Both the position numbers and the translations under genes were made by a program. Source: Echinarachnius parma (lineage: Eukaryota > Echinodermata > Echinoidea > Clypeasteroida > Echinarachniidae). Taken from it: a DNA stretch of 64,000 nt. How positions within the stretch are numbered: the stretch's first letter is position 1; each line of letters begins with the position of its first letter. The stretch is from the NCBI GenBank assembly GCA_037951105.1, contig JBAMJV010003139.1, positions 88,483 through 152,482 of the forward strand. Direction: 5' to 3'. Below the pieces are notes generated by a model. The model was not told the DNA's origin. It ran no database searches and saw only the letters and a program-made list of their open reading frames with translations. Below are positions 1-11,416 of the stretch, one piece after another.

Positions 1-1790
1 ATTCTTTAAAAGTCTCCATCGCTAAGTACTTTCGAGACCAGTTCTGAACAAGTTTTATGAAGAAAAAAAAGACAAACTCGAAAAAGAAATGGAAAGACAA
101 AGTCATCATCAACAAAGTGACCCTAGATATTTGACAAGATTTCAGATGTGATTAAAAGTGTCATCTTGAGAAATGTGGTTTTGGATGGTTTGAACTCCCT
201 ACACCCCACCCACTCATCCTTCGGCGTCCAACACAGGGGCGGTGTTGCTAAATTTGGACACTCACTTCCTCATCGGAGGGAAAACACACCATATTATTCT
301 TGATGTAGAGGAAGACAAAATATTTTGATTATGACCCCATCTTTCTTCTTTTTATCATTATCGACAGACTTTTATTAAAAGCGAGATTACAGCGATTCTG
401 AGTCAATGCTTTCATTTATATTAGATGTCTCCGTCAATTAGGGATATGGAAATCTGATGGTGTCATTTTCTTGATATGATGACATTTCTTTGCCAAAAAG
501 CCTCCCATATATCTGTTAAGATGTATTTTACTTGATGGACTGCTAACTAGAATATCAGAAGATGGTTTTAATAATGCACAAATTTCACCAAAAAACATAA
601 CCAAAATTTCCGTCATGAAGTGACAGAGACTTGTGCTTCATCTACAACTAGAGTTGTGATCAATTGAAAGATGCCAATCAAATATTTCTAAATTAAACAA
701 AATTGAACAAAAACAACAATTTTGTATCTGATTTTAGATGCAAAATTTCAATTGAACTCAATTGCAATTTTGCATGTTATTATTTATATTGTTTCCTCCC
801 ATTTTAAGCGCTCAATCTCAATTTTTCAACATCAGCAAAACTCTCCCTCAACTCCCCACTATACCCAGTGACCTTAGAGAAGAATAATCACCCTTCAGTG
901 AACAGGCGCAGAAAGAAAAAAGAAAAGGCAAGACTGTATTGGTGCTCAGTCATTCACACTTTTTAACACTATAATTCATCTTGTTTCGAGTCTCAAAGTT
1001 CAACACGCGCCTGCATAAAAATTTGATTTGCAATTTTCTCACCCATTTGCGTGCCCTTTTGTGACAAGATAGCACTTAAAACTCGCTATCGCATTCAAGG
1101 ATCGCAGATCAAACCTGCTCGCGCGAGTAATTTGGATGGGAGAAACAACGATCGTGACATTCTGAATTTCGTTCTTTTTAAAGAGAGGACGATTGTTTGT
1201 GAGTGCAAAGAAGTGTAAGCATTACACTATCTGATGTTGCCGCATCTGCAACGGGATAACTGTCATTTCCGCCCTGACAAAGATCCTGCTAGGATCGAAA
1301 GCTAGACTCGATACGACTCTCGTTGTAATACATTGGCGCTATTTAGTAGATAAGCAGTTTCCAGCAGTATTGATCTTCATCCGCAATTGGATATGATTGA
1401 TATCTACAAGTTCCTTGATTGCATGGACATTTGTGCACATAAGAGATAAACAAGAGTTTATACAAACAGGTTCATAACAGGAAATGTAAATATTAACAAT
1501 ATTATTCTTTTATCAATGCATTTATAACAGAGTTTATAGTGAAGCATGTCATACCCTGACAATACAAACAAAAATACCCAAACATCACATTTTACAAATC
1601 ATAAATTGTGAGCTGTGGTGATAATTTATTTTAAGATACTGAAAACATCACATTAATCAACCCCTAAAAGTAATTCTTCAGAACTACATGTATCTGCAAC
1701 TAATATGTTATTGATAGCTTTGAGTGTCAGTATATACAAACACGCAATTGTAAACATGAATGATGAAAAGCATCACACTTCTTTAGTTCT
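1..1790. other. Non-coding, presumed plexin intron
   Basis: No exon-like frame was recognised. Bases about 1060-1330 are richer in G+C and CpG than the flanks but have stops in all useful frames. If functional, this block would be regulatory rather than coding. Confidence 0.4.
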
Positions 1791-1870
1791 TTGACTCCTT
1801 GCCTATGGGAAACTGGTGGGCTATGTACAAAGTCCATGTTGATTTAAGAATCTTGAAGTGAACGGGTTAA
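1791..1870 (+). mobile_element. TTAACC short element, 80-bp class
   Basis: This 80-bp element reads TTGACTCCTTGCCTATGGGA...GAACGGGTTAA. It matches the copies at 27020, 9386, 45434 and, in reverse orientation, 62509, including the internal CTATGTACAAAGTC. The TTAA ends with CCC/GGG next to them resemble piggyBac-type MITEs. The left end here is TTGA. Confidence 0.6.
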
Positions 1871-2853
1871 CGTTGATTGTAACAGAATTGTTAATAGCTT
1901 GGTGGATCGGTCAACAACCATCTTGCCAATTAACACATAATTGTGGGAGGACGGAGCGACTCCAAAGGAGAATAATCAATGAAATTAATCAGCATCTGTT
2001 TCACAAGCGACAGAAATTATGTAAAATAATCAATGGTTTCAGTGTGTGTGACCCGATTCTATGAAACGGCCAGGCATATTGCAGAAGTCAGATCAGAATA
2101 TATATGTCCGAAGGTCTGAAATTTCTCTGAAACGGCGAGGAATATTGGCAGGAAGATCAATGCACTCAGACAAATAAGGTCCATGAATGGGCATGTCTAC
2201 GTTGAAAACAACGGCTACTCTGAATACAAAATCGAACTTGCTATACTAATGAACAATATGTAATCTAGCTGGCCATCTTCTGAATGGGGTCTGAAGGAAA
2301 CCAATACATTGTCATATTATAGCTACTTCTAAAAATATGATTTGCTTTGAACCACTGACAGATTGTTTGCTCTTGCCATTTTGCAAATCAGTTTGTGTTG
2401 TTTTTTTCTCCAAAATTAGGACCTTTTCTTCCCAAGTTTGGCAGTAAGAGTGAAAATTACTTTCAATCTTCATGCTTAATAGCACAGAAATGATGTCTAA
2501 ATTCATGTTATTAGTGAATATGCTTACAAACGGAAAAAACAATTTCCAAGTACAAGCTTTGATTCATTCATGTGCATGCATGTGTGAGTGGGAGTTGACT
2601 TGTGATTAATTGCAGATTAATTATTGGAGTATAACATATCATAACATTTAAATCTAGTTCAGAGAATGTCAGAATACAAGAACCACATTCTCATTAGGCA
2701 CCCAGAAGTATTTATCATGTTTGTTAGTTACCATGGCGATGGGACATCAATATGTGATTCACGCATTAAACATGAACTTCCTCCCCCATCCATTGACAGA
2801 TCATGATTTCTTAGTTCCCTTTTCCTTCCTAACCCTGGTAGAGGGGATACAAA

Positions 2854-2977
2854 TCAGCCCAGCCCCTGCAAAAGCCTAGACCCAGTCCCAATTCAGGACC
2901 TGAGTCACAACCCCAGCCCTAGCCCAAGTCTGAGCCCAAGCACTAACTCAAGACCCAGCCTCAGCCCTAGCCCCAAG
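2854..2977. repeat. Degenerate hexamer-like repeat (CAGCCC/CCCAGC)
   Basis: About 124 bp consist of loosely repeated CAGCCC, CCCAAG and CCCAGT words on the plus strand. It is an imperfect minisatellite with no coding support. Confidence 0.55.
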
Positions 2978-3200
2978 GTGATGATAATCACTGGCTCCAA
3001 CTCAATGATCTGAAAATACTTGAAACTATGATTATGTCAGAGAACATGACCAGAGCAATCAATCTCCACACATAGTGTACAACCATGAAGCTCAGTTCTC
3101 CCATGCAATATATGGAGATCAGTGGATATGTGTCTTCTTCCTGTATCAGTGTCGAGCCCCCACCTCCCATATGTGCCTATTTCCTCCACTTCAATCAGTA

Positions 3201-3290
3201 TTAAACCCATACAGGACCAGTCCTGAGAGTATTGGGATAGAGTCTATGGAGAATGCATGTTCTATCCAATCACATCATCTTTTATAATCA
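3201..3290 (+). mobile_element. TTAACC short element relic, 90-bp class
   Basis: The segment begins TTAAACCCATACAGGACCAG and carries GTCTATGGAGAATGCATGTT, which is the internal signature of the 90-95-bp class (compare 32119-32213). Its right end has decayed. Confidence 0.45.
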
Positions 3291-3819
3291 TCTTCAAAAA
3301 GTTACTGTACGGTAGATTTCTTCATAAAATGATAGGCATGATAGGCAAAAAGTGAGATTAGAGTGGAGAAGCTATTTTTAGGGAGCACCCCAAATATTGA
3401 TATTGGATTTAATTAACTTCCATCTGAACCCGCCAATTTCACTAATAAGCATGTTATCCTTCGCATTATAATTAGCCGTTCGCATCACATATATCGCTAG
3501 TGTGGTAGAGAACCTCAATATTGAACGTGTTCGGCCCATACACACAAAACGTGGAGGTTTTGCGCAACAAATAACCAAAGACTTATTTATGAGAACCTTG
3601 CAAATGCACTTACAAATGTACAAACATCTTTAATATCAATTGTAGCCTTCTTTCTCTTTTCTCCTTTTCTACCTTGCATATCCAGAAACTTAATTTTTCA
3701 TCAACAATTTTCCCTTAAAACTAGAAAAAATTCCATTAATAACCTAGCCAGCAGCAACACTAGACCTAATGTATATCATATCACACCTCTACAATGACAA
3801 CTCAATTCTCAATTCTTAA

Positions 3820-3849
3820 AAAAAAAAAAAAAAAAAAAGTGAAAAAAAA
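3820..3849. repeat. Poly-A tract
   Basis: A run of about 19 A followed by GTG and another A8. No retroposed gene was identified next to it. Confidence 0.7.
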
Positions 3850-4069
3850 GTTATACAGCTTTATTTTGTATTACCATATCATCTCACAAGACATAAAAAC
3901 TGAACTCATTGCAGACCAACTACAACATTTTTTCAGACTAGGGTCTATGGAGAAAGTGTATGTATGTAACAATAATAAAATACTTTTTTAGACTCGAGAG
4001 GTTAATTAAAAAAGGAACATTAATGTGAGTCACATTCCGCCCTGGGACCCTTCATCACAGTTGGAGCGT

Positions 4070-4800
4070 TAATGTTTGGACACATGGTGTTTCCACGCAT
4101 GAATGATTACGCGTAGTTCACATTTTTTTGTTCTTTTCATTTCTTTGTGCTAAACATTGTCTGGTAGCTCTCTGCCCCTTTAGTCTGGCTCTAATTCTCG
4201 ACAGTGTTCATTTTATACCCCAAGTTATTTAGTCAAAATTTAGTCAGTGGGTTAAATTTTAATCATGTCATATGACATGATTCAACACATGAATGATTAA
4301 TGCTAGTTCATGTTTATTTTTCCTTTCATTTCATTTTTGCTTATCATTGTCTGGTAGTCTCTGCCATTACAGTTTTGCACGATTTCTCAACAGAGTGTGT
4401 CACATTTAACCAAAGGATATTCAGTCCAAATTTACTCAGTGTGTTAAATTTAGTTCACAGATTACTACAAACGATGTCATATGACATGATTCCACACATG
4501 AGTGATTAAGGGTAGTTCATGTTCATTTCTTTGTGTTAATCACTGTCTGGTACTCATTGCTCTTAACCCATTGGAAGTCGTTGGGCCCTGTATTAACTCT
4601 AGATGGGAATTGAAGAATTTAATAGGGAAAGGGTTAAAATTTGGCTCTTATTTTAAGGTTATTTTTGAGAGTCAGTAGAGGCCTAGTCTTTCGACCCTAG
4701 CAAAATCTTCTGAGGCTAAATGACCGATGTTTAGTGAGAAAACATGTTTAGTTAGAGTGTAGTCAGTGGGTTTGATTTAGTTCATAGATTCCTACAAAAT
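4070..4800. repeat. Degenerate tandem repeat, period ~200 bp, three to four units
   Basis: Three clear units share CACATGAATGATTA, then TAGTTCATGT, then TCATTGTCTGGTA, near 4090, 4285 and 4495. Weaker homology (TAGTCAGTGGGTT, TTAGTTCATAGATT) continues to about 4800. The 75-bp TTAACC element at 4563-4637 sits inside the array. Confidence 0.7.
4563..4637 (+). mobile_element. TTAACC short element, 75 bp
   Basis: It opens TTAACCCATTGGAAGTCG, contains GGGCCCTGTATTAACTCTA and ends AAAGGGTTAA. The body matches the 80-bp class at 45434 (GGGGGCCCTGTATTATCTCT). Confidence 0.6.
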
Positions 4801-5224
4801 GATTTCAACATTATGAAATTTAGCCCAGGTTTAAATTTAACCCAACATTTACAATTGGGGCCATTCATGACTGAGCCTGTTTGTTTCTATTCATTTTCTC
4901 GTCATGTTCCCTCAAGAGTTATTAAATTATGCAAGCTATCATAACAGCCCATGTGACAACTTGGCAACATGATTGATGGAATTGGGAAGAATGGGAAAAA
5001 AGACATTACAAACTAACTGAAAACATGCTTTGTAGTACTTCATGTACCTATACTTCCACAAGAACAGACTTCATGTAACTATGTACAAAACACTGGGTTT
5101 TTATTATACATTGAACTTAATGTTACTGCTGATACATGTATTTCTAATTATCGTTAATGATAAAGTGATTGGATTAAAGAAGGGATGAGACCCAGTTTTG
5201 ATTGTGCTTCTTCAAATTTTGAGG

Positions 5225-5740
5225 ATGTAAATAAACTAACGAAGGGTACAACATAAAGGGATCACCCCAAGAAATGTAACTTGATCTGAATTTGAAGTAA
5301 AGAAAGAATGACACCCAGTTCTTTCCTGCTCCAAATATGAACAAAAACAGAATAAACTCCTATATTACTTAAACAGATTTAAGGATGTAATTACACTAAT
5401 AACAGAACAAAACACAATTTAATATCACCTAAGGAAATGTAACGTGCCCTGAATTACAATTGTTAAAGAAGAAGGATGTTTAAAACAACAAAGGTTACTG
5501 ATATCTTTTTATAATATGAAGGATTTAATCAAAACAATGGCAGAACAATACGAGTTTGAGAATCACCTACAGAAATGTAACTTGCTTTAAAACTGTGCTC
5601 AATAAAATGGGTGCAAAAACTACAAAGACCTAATCTGTCTAGTAATACGTAATAAGTGTTAAGATTAAAATGAAATGTCATTGTGGTAAAACGGCTTTAA
5701 AATCACCTTAAGAAATGTAACTTCCTTTGAAAAGCAGCGC
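5225..5740. repeat. Degenerate tandem repeat, period 140-165 bp, four units
   Basis: The motif AAATCACC..AGAAATGTAACTT recurs with its GAAATGTAAC core near 5271, 5434, 5571 and 5714. Each is preceded by an A/G-rich segment of the 'cagaacaa' type. No coding potential. Confidence 0.7.
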
Positions 5741-7289
5741 AGAAAAGGGGGTTTATATTATCAGACGATGATGGAGGACCCAATTCATGTGGTTATAATG
5801 AAATAAATCAACCTAGAATGTTACCGTGAACATTCACGTCTCACGTATCATTCATTTACGGTTCAGTTTACAGCTGAGGAAACCAAGATTCAGTGGGGGG
5901 GACAGGCGGAAGTAAAAACAAACTGTAACGTGCAAAATGTCACATTATAGGCCCGCCAGCCGTTAACTTGTATTGAGATTGCCGTATCCTCCCTCTTGTT
6001 GCTTAACGCTACATGGTAGCTTTTCCAATTTCCCCGAATCCCCATTAATTAGTTAATGCCAAATTGGAGAAAATATAATTCCGATTGGATTTGACAGATG
6101 CGTCTATTTGTGGGGACGACGGTGGGCGTTTGCCTCAAGAGGCTTAATTAGCTGATGAAAAGGACGAATACGAATGTCTGCGTCTGGGATTCGATTTCCA
6201 AATACTTCAAAAAGTGTTTTGTAAAAAAGAAATTGGAGAGTGTTCTGTTAAAAGTTTAGAGGAACAAACATCATTTGAAGGTGTTTTGCTTAAAGAATAA
6301 TAATCCTCTCATTGGAGACTGTTTTACTCTAGAAACTTTGGAAGCTTGATAACAACTCTATTGTCCCATTTTCAGTTTCCTTGAAATGAAAAACAGAAAG
6401 AGAAAGTAAAATTAAGAGGGGAATTAAGAGACTGAAAGCTCGAGAGGGAGAGAGGGGTATAGAAAAGTAGAGAATAAGAAAAACAAAACAATACAGAAGA
6501 GAGACCTCCAAAAAGGAATTGTAGTCGTTTAAGCTCACATCCCCGTGAGAAGGAAAGCTAATGTCTAACAAAGCATTAAACTCTGAAAACAAATACTTCA
6601 CAACAAATAAGTTTATTCTTTCCAGGGATAAAAGAATTAGAAGGGATTTCTTATTTTTCCGATGAATATTCATCTCACAGATGCCTGAAAATGTCAGTGC
6701 ACAGCTTTCCTCTCAACTGAAACTGTGATCCCAATCTCTCAGAGTTATCCATTATTAATTCTATCTTCTTTTTCTCATCCTTTTTGCAACTACAACAATC
6801 TTCTTTTGTCTGCTTATGTAGATTTTGATTCACCAGGAAAAAGTTCATGAGAATAGTTTATTCCAGCAGAATAGATTTAATTTTGTTTTATGAATCTTCT
6901 TTGCTCCCAATCCCTTTAAGACTTATTTGGTTTTAGAAAAACACAATCTCCACAAACCAGAGCCAGAGAACTTTGTCTCTTTGGCGCTAGTCATGAATGG
7001 GTTAATGAAGGCAATGAGAACACAGAGAGAAAAGAAGCTTCAAAGGATAAGGGAAAACAAAATACTTGTCTGAGCTAGGGCTTATGATACAAAAAATGCT
7101 ACAAAAATGTTCTCTTCTTCAACAGTTTCAAACACATCTGTCGACTAATCCCATTAGTTTGCTTCAGAACATTCAGGAAAAAAGAAAATGTAAAAAAACC
7201 CAATGGATTTTGGAGATTTCAGGATCTCGAAGGGAACGGGTAAAGATTTTAAAAATCAATAAATCAACATTCTTCATAAATAAAAAACA
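5741..7289. other. Non-coding, presumed plexin intron
   Basis: No exon was recognised. A minus-strand frame at 6329-6673 is A/T- and Leu-rich and looks like chance. Bases about 6900-7005 look like a decayed, reversed 90-bp-class element that ends in GAATGGGTTAA. Confidence 0.4.
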
Positions 7290-7570
7290 GAACAAAACAA
7301 TGGCATTTCAACAACTTCTCAAATGATTTTATATTTTAGAATGGTCCAGCAGCTGGTCACCAGAAAAAATAAAATCTTCTGGATTTGCACATCTGATCAA
7401 TAAATCAATAAACTTTGCAAAACAAACATACAAACACAAAAAGAATGCTATTTCAACAACTTCTTTTTAGAAACAGGAATAATCTGAACATTTTTCTGCA
7501 GCTGGTTACGAGAAAATCATGATTTTCATGGCATTATGAGTCTGATCAATAAATAAATATACTTTGAAAT
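7290..7570. repeat. Degenerate tandem repeat, period ~150 bp, two units
   Basis: The word pairs TTTCAACAACTTCT (near 7305 and 7451), GCAGCTGGT (7349 and 7499) and CTGATCAATAAAT (7393 and 7551) keep the same order and spacing. Confidence 0.65.
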
Positions 7571-8122
7571 GAAAATGATACCAAATTCGCTGTGGCAGAT
7601 AAGTATCGTTTCTCTCATGCAGAAATGTTCCAATCCAATCACATTCTCATGTTCAATGCATCATGACGTAATTTGCACAAATGAGGGAAGATAATCAAAT
7701 TAATTTCTCAATTCTGTTTCGCGTTTTTGATGTCGCCGAACCCGTGGGCTGACAACTCATTCAAACTGCAAAATATGTAATTTACATTTCATTAAGTTTC
7801 TGTATTCAAAAGGGAAAAAATATTTTGGAAGTTTTAATGTACCTTGCCATTGCTTTTATACTAGAAAATGCATGATTTAATTTTCCTTTAAATTATCCCT
7901 TCATTACTGAAGTAATGCTTGGGGATAATTTAAACTGTGTTCCATCATACACCATCAGTTTAAAGTCATGAAATAAATGTTGTTCTAATGTTCACTTTTC
8001 TGCTTCATTTTTGTGTAATACTCAAGTGAATGTGAGTCGTTAAAGCTACCTGGACTTAAGTATATGTATTTGTTTTTTAGTATGACAGTTCATCTGTATT
8101 GGTATTTCTTAAGAATTGGCAT

Positions 8123-8232
8123 TTGAAACTTTTAATCACAATACAAATATTTACCTCTGAAATTTTTGGCTGTCATCTACAGCCTTCATCAGCATTGGGT
8201 AGGTCACAATGTATTGTGATTAAAAGTTTAAA
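8123..8232. mobile_element. Palindromic element with ~20-bp perfect inverted ends
   Basis: The left arm 8126-8145 (AAACTTTTAATCACAATACA) is an exact reverse complement of 8210-8229. The pairing continues outward after one mismatch. The ~64-bp centre holds a hammerhead-like core on the minus strand (separate entry). The element lies just downstream of the plexin PSI2 exon, within the following intron. Confidence 0.7.
8150..8200 (-). ncRNA. Hammerhead-ribozyme-like motif (non-canonical, probably inactive)
   Basis: On the minus strand the sequence reads CTGATGA, then A, then GGCTGT-AGATG-ACAGCC (a perfect 6-bp stem II), then AAAA, then ATTT...AAAT, which could form stem III. The type I hammerhead needs CUGAUGA-stem II-GAAA. 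Here the G of GAAA is A and there is one extra unpaired A. Stem I would be short (CAAT/ATTG). This is suggestive of a decayed ribozyme as carried by Penelope-like elements or retrozymes, but chance cannot be excluded. Confidence 0.25.
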
Positions 8233-8289
8233 ACGCTAATTTGCAATGTATTTTGTTGGAAACCTTTAAGATTAACGATTTGTACTCAC

Positions 8290-8498
8290 CACTCGGCTGC
8301 CTGTGACCCCCTCCATACCACACGACTCCGATCTACTCTGGCACACGTTGTCGAACACGCACCACTCGCAGTCAAAGTGGTTGCCCACGCACTCCATGCA
8401 TCCCGTAAATGCTGGGCACTTGTAGAAGACAAAGTCTGTCTCGGCGATCTGCTGCCCCGTCTCCGAAGCCCAGAGTGAAAGCTTAACGTGATACGAAC
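8290..8498 (-). CDS. Plexin exon: extracellular linker end and PSI domain 2
   Basis: This 209-bp exon is bounded by the acceptor TTTTACTTTTCAG and the donor GTG|GTGAGT, both close to consensus. It supplies two bases of a split glycine codon and 69 further codons. The protein reads KLSLWASETG, then DFVFYKC, then a cysteine-rich PSI module whose pattern C..C....F.C.WC....C spans exon residues 27-52. This is the plexin second PSI domain. From memory of the family, the SETG...DFVFY.C lead-in is closest to type-A plexins rather than type B, but no alignment was run. PSI modules orient the semaphorin head relative to the IPT stalk. The next exon, expected to begin the first IPT domain, is not visible in bases 1-8289. 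Confidence 0.92.
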
Positions 8499-9385
8499 CT
8501 GAAAAGTAAAAAATTGAAGAATGGCGAGTTTGAGAAATAAAGAAACATTATTTTTTATTAAGTTACCACTTTCTATTCACAATTTGTCTTTTGGGATTTT
8601 TCCACTTTGATGCAAAGTCACACATTTGGACACATACAAAACAACAAGAAAAAATTCAATACAATATAACAGCAATTAAATGTGTCAATACATTTATTTC
8701 AATACATTTTTTCCAGTGATAGCTATCCTTCAATTATGAAATGGAATACTCCACCATTCCATAAATGACAATGGCAATCCAAACGATGACCTTTAAGAGG
8801 CTCTCACATATATTCTTCCTCAGAAAACAAAAATAGATTGCGAAACAGGAAAACTTGAAATTGTATGTTTCCGTTTTCCAGCAACTTGACATTTGACTGG
8901 TTCTGGATCTCAGAAAGACCTCAGATTGATGTAGCAAGTTCCTGGGTAGGAACTTGTGCACCCCATGGGGAAGAATCAGAGATCAAGAGATATATAACTA
9001 AAATCATTATACATTGGCAGAGTTCTTATATTTCCGCTCTTGCTATTTCTATAGATGTGTGCATGTGTGTTTATGTAGATGTCGGGGGTGAGTGATAATA
9101 GTACGATGTCAACAGGGCACATGTTAACACTTAGGCAGTTGAGTAGGACAAAAGTAAAAATATATTGAAAGAAAACAAGGCAAGTACATGTATTTGTCCA
9201 ATTTAGGCAAGCAACATTTGTAAACTTATACAATTTCTTATTCAGGCATGTGAAGTTTTTATTTAGACAAGTGTTTTTCAACTTTATAATAATACAAACA
9301 AATACTTGCCCAAAGGGCTAGTGATCGAATTGTTTAGCTACTCTCTGTCAGTCTACATAACTTTTATAATGAAGATATATAGAAA

Positions 9386-9466
9386 TTAACCCCATGACTA
9401 CGGGAACCGGGTTGGTTGTGTACAAAGTCTATGGGGATTTTAGAAACTCAAAGGGAACAGGATATA
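9386..9466 (+). mobile_element. TTAACC short element, 80-bp class, decayed right end
   Basis: The copy opens TTAACCCCATGACTACGGGA and contains GTACAAAGTCTATGGGGATT and AGAAACTCAAAGGGAACAGG. The closing GGTTAA has mutated. It lies within the plexin intron. Confidence 0.6.
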
Positions 9467-9747
9467 TAAAAGCATAATGGTATAAACTGGTGGATAAATG
9501 CAATCTCATACCATCTATCACAAATCCTAGGGTTGTTCAGGGTGTAAAAAGTTTTCCCCGAGGGTGATGGATATTTTTTGACACATGCAGTGCGAAGAGG
9601 ACCCTGGGATTTTGGGGAAGGGTTAGACCTGCAGGCATAAAGTCGATCGAAAGGTTACTTAGTCCTTCATCTTGGGTGATTTCTGGCTACCTTCCCAAGC
9701 CATCTGGCAAGATGTCAAAGCAACTTCCTTACATTTCTAAACACTTT

Positions 9748-9839
9748 CCTCATTCAGTACTGATTCATTTTGCTTTAACATGTTTTCTCCATAGACCCTA
9801 GCCAGAGTATTTTCGGGGAACCAATCCTGAATAGGTTAA
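9748..9839 (-). mobile_element. TTAACC short element, 90-bp class, reversed
   Basis: On the plus strand it contains TCTCCATAGACCCTAGCCAG and ends AATCCTGAATAGGTTAA, the reverse complement of the class consensus (GTCTATGGAGA, TTCAGGACTGGTCC). The left end has decayed. Confidence 0.6.
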
Positions 9840-10450
9840 TCTGTGCATGATGAATAGAAGAGTTATGACAAGAATGTATATACATGTACATGCATCCATC
9901 TCAACAGAACATTAATGTCTTCCGGATATTAAATGCGCATGGAATATGTTGTACATATATTTACTCCTCTTCAATCTCATATTGATGTAATACATCATAC
10001 CCATATCTTTTAAGAAACACTTTATATCAAACTAAAAATCTCTTTCTTCTTTAATAGTCATATTTTGTAGAGAAGGAACATACCTAAGAGCCGTAAGCCA
10101 ACTTTCGGTGAGGCTAACATTAATGATGCATGACAGTATCGATGGATGATGGTTCATTTTTAGTCACAATACATCAATGCAATCTAAAACAGGCAGAGGA
10201 TGTCTTAAACAGGGAATATCCCTTTTGTACTTTTGGTTTCTTCTTTGCTACCACAATCTCTAAAGGTTTGAGAGTTAATACATGTACCAATGTTTCTCCT
10301 CTAAATAAGACACAAAATTGAAATGAAAACCGCTACTCAGGTTAGGGAAATCAAATTTGTTAAGTGTAGCCTAAAAAACATACAGGTATCAATGTTTCTC
10401 CTCTTAAAAAATCAAAGGGAAATTGCCAGTCAATGGGCTATCACAATCAG

Positions 10451-11416
10451 CTATTTCCAGGGACGCTGAGCATTGCTGCGAGTATGGTCATCAGAATGAT
10501 TAGTACGCCCTCTGCCTCTCTCGCAGGTCGCTCCACCCCTGGCAAATCGCAAGTATTTATGTGTCGGCCGCGGAACCCGATATCTATCAGTTGCAACTGT
10601 CTTCGAGTACTGCTCCTGCAGGTATCTCATGTGTGCCATATTCACCCTGAAGACCTGGTCCATCAACCGATTCACATCCAGGAGTGAGTGCCCATTGACG
10701 TTAGTCAGCGATATAACTTTAAACAGCGTCTCGACGTACGTAGCCGACTTCTTGATCAAGCTGAGCTCTGCTTGGTTGTGACGTTGGCATCTGAACCGAT
10801 ATTCATTCAGTCGTAAATGTTCCGGTAGTTCAATCTCCTGATAGCAGTCTCGTATAGCACGGAACTCGGCCTGCAGGTCCTCTTTCAGGTGAACGGTGCT
10901 GCTGTCCGCCGCAGCCGTTTCAAGGGTTGCGGCAGTGGTTTCTTCTTTTGCACAATCTTTGGTAGTATTATCACAAGATTTTGAACCAAAAGGAGCAAAG
11001 TTTATGGCATCACAGGCTTTCTTAGTACCGATAGCCGATGCCCGACATTTTGTTTGAGATTGTGTAGACCCAACGGTTGCGGCGTCACTTATGTCACAAG
11101 CGCTTACTTCAGTTGTATCAGCCTGCGTTGGACTACTAGATGTAGTTTCAGGGAAAAAGACAACCTCGTCTGGTGGCTTTTGCAAGGTCAGATCCAGTGG
11201 TAATTTTGAAGTGGGATCTTGTGAATGTGTCGAGGCCTGATCTTCCGGGTTCGTCGAGGCCTGATCTTGCAGATTTGTTGAGGCCTGATCTGGGAGACTT
11301 ATAATCGTGACGTCCTCTGGCTCTTTATTAGTATTTTCCTGCATCACAGAAAACTTCTCTAGCAGAGTGCTCAAAACATCTAATTTCCCCTCTAAAACTG
11401 CAATTTTCTCCTCCAT
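10451..11416 (-). CDS. Intronic intronless ORF, 321 aa, gag-like / transposable-element-derived protein (unproven)
   Basis: This uninterrupted minus-strand ORF of 321 codons lies inside the 3.9-kb plexin intron, on the same strand as plexin. Residues 1-28 (MEEKIAVLEGKLDVLSTLLE onward) form a short heptad-like coiled coil. Residues about 43-64 are an eight-residue repeat of DQASTN type. Residues 65-175 are Ser/Thr/Ala-rich and look disordered. Residues about 178-270 are predominantly helical and contain HLRLNEYRFRCQRHNQAELS and a later MRYLQEQY. Residues 293-321 are an Arg/Gly-rich tail (RGG, GRGR) that could bind nucleic acid. Coiled coil, helical core and basic tail together resemble ORF1/gag-like proteins of retroelements such as DIRS/Ngaro types. 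That family call is inference, because no reverse transcriptase or integrase frame flanks it. The absence of stops across 966 bp in AT-rich DNA argues for recent insertion or constraint. A nested host gene remains possible. Confidence 0.5.
   Translation of the reverse strand: MEEKIAVLEGKLDVLSTLLEKFSVMQENTNKEPEDVTIISLPDQASTNLQDQASTNPEDQASTHSQDPTSKLPLDLTLQKPPDEVVFFPETTSSSPTQADTTEVSACDISDAATVGSTQSQTKCRASAIGTKKACDAINFAPFGSKSCDNTTKDCAKEETTAATLETAAADSSTVHLKEDLQAEFRAIRDCYQEIELPEHLRLNEYRFRCQRHNQAELSLIKKSATYVETLFKVISLTNVNGHSLLDVNRLMDQVFRVNMAHMRYLQEQYSKTVATDRYRVPRPTHKYLRFARGGATCERGRGRTNHSDDHTRSNAQRPWK

Noticed and set aside
6140..6185. CTGATGAAAAGGACGAATACGAA as a second hammerhead core
   Set aside because: There is no complementary stem II between CTGATGA and the GAA, so it is a chance match.
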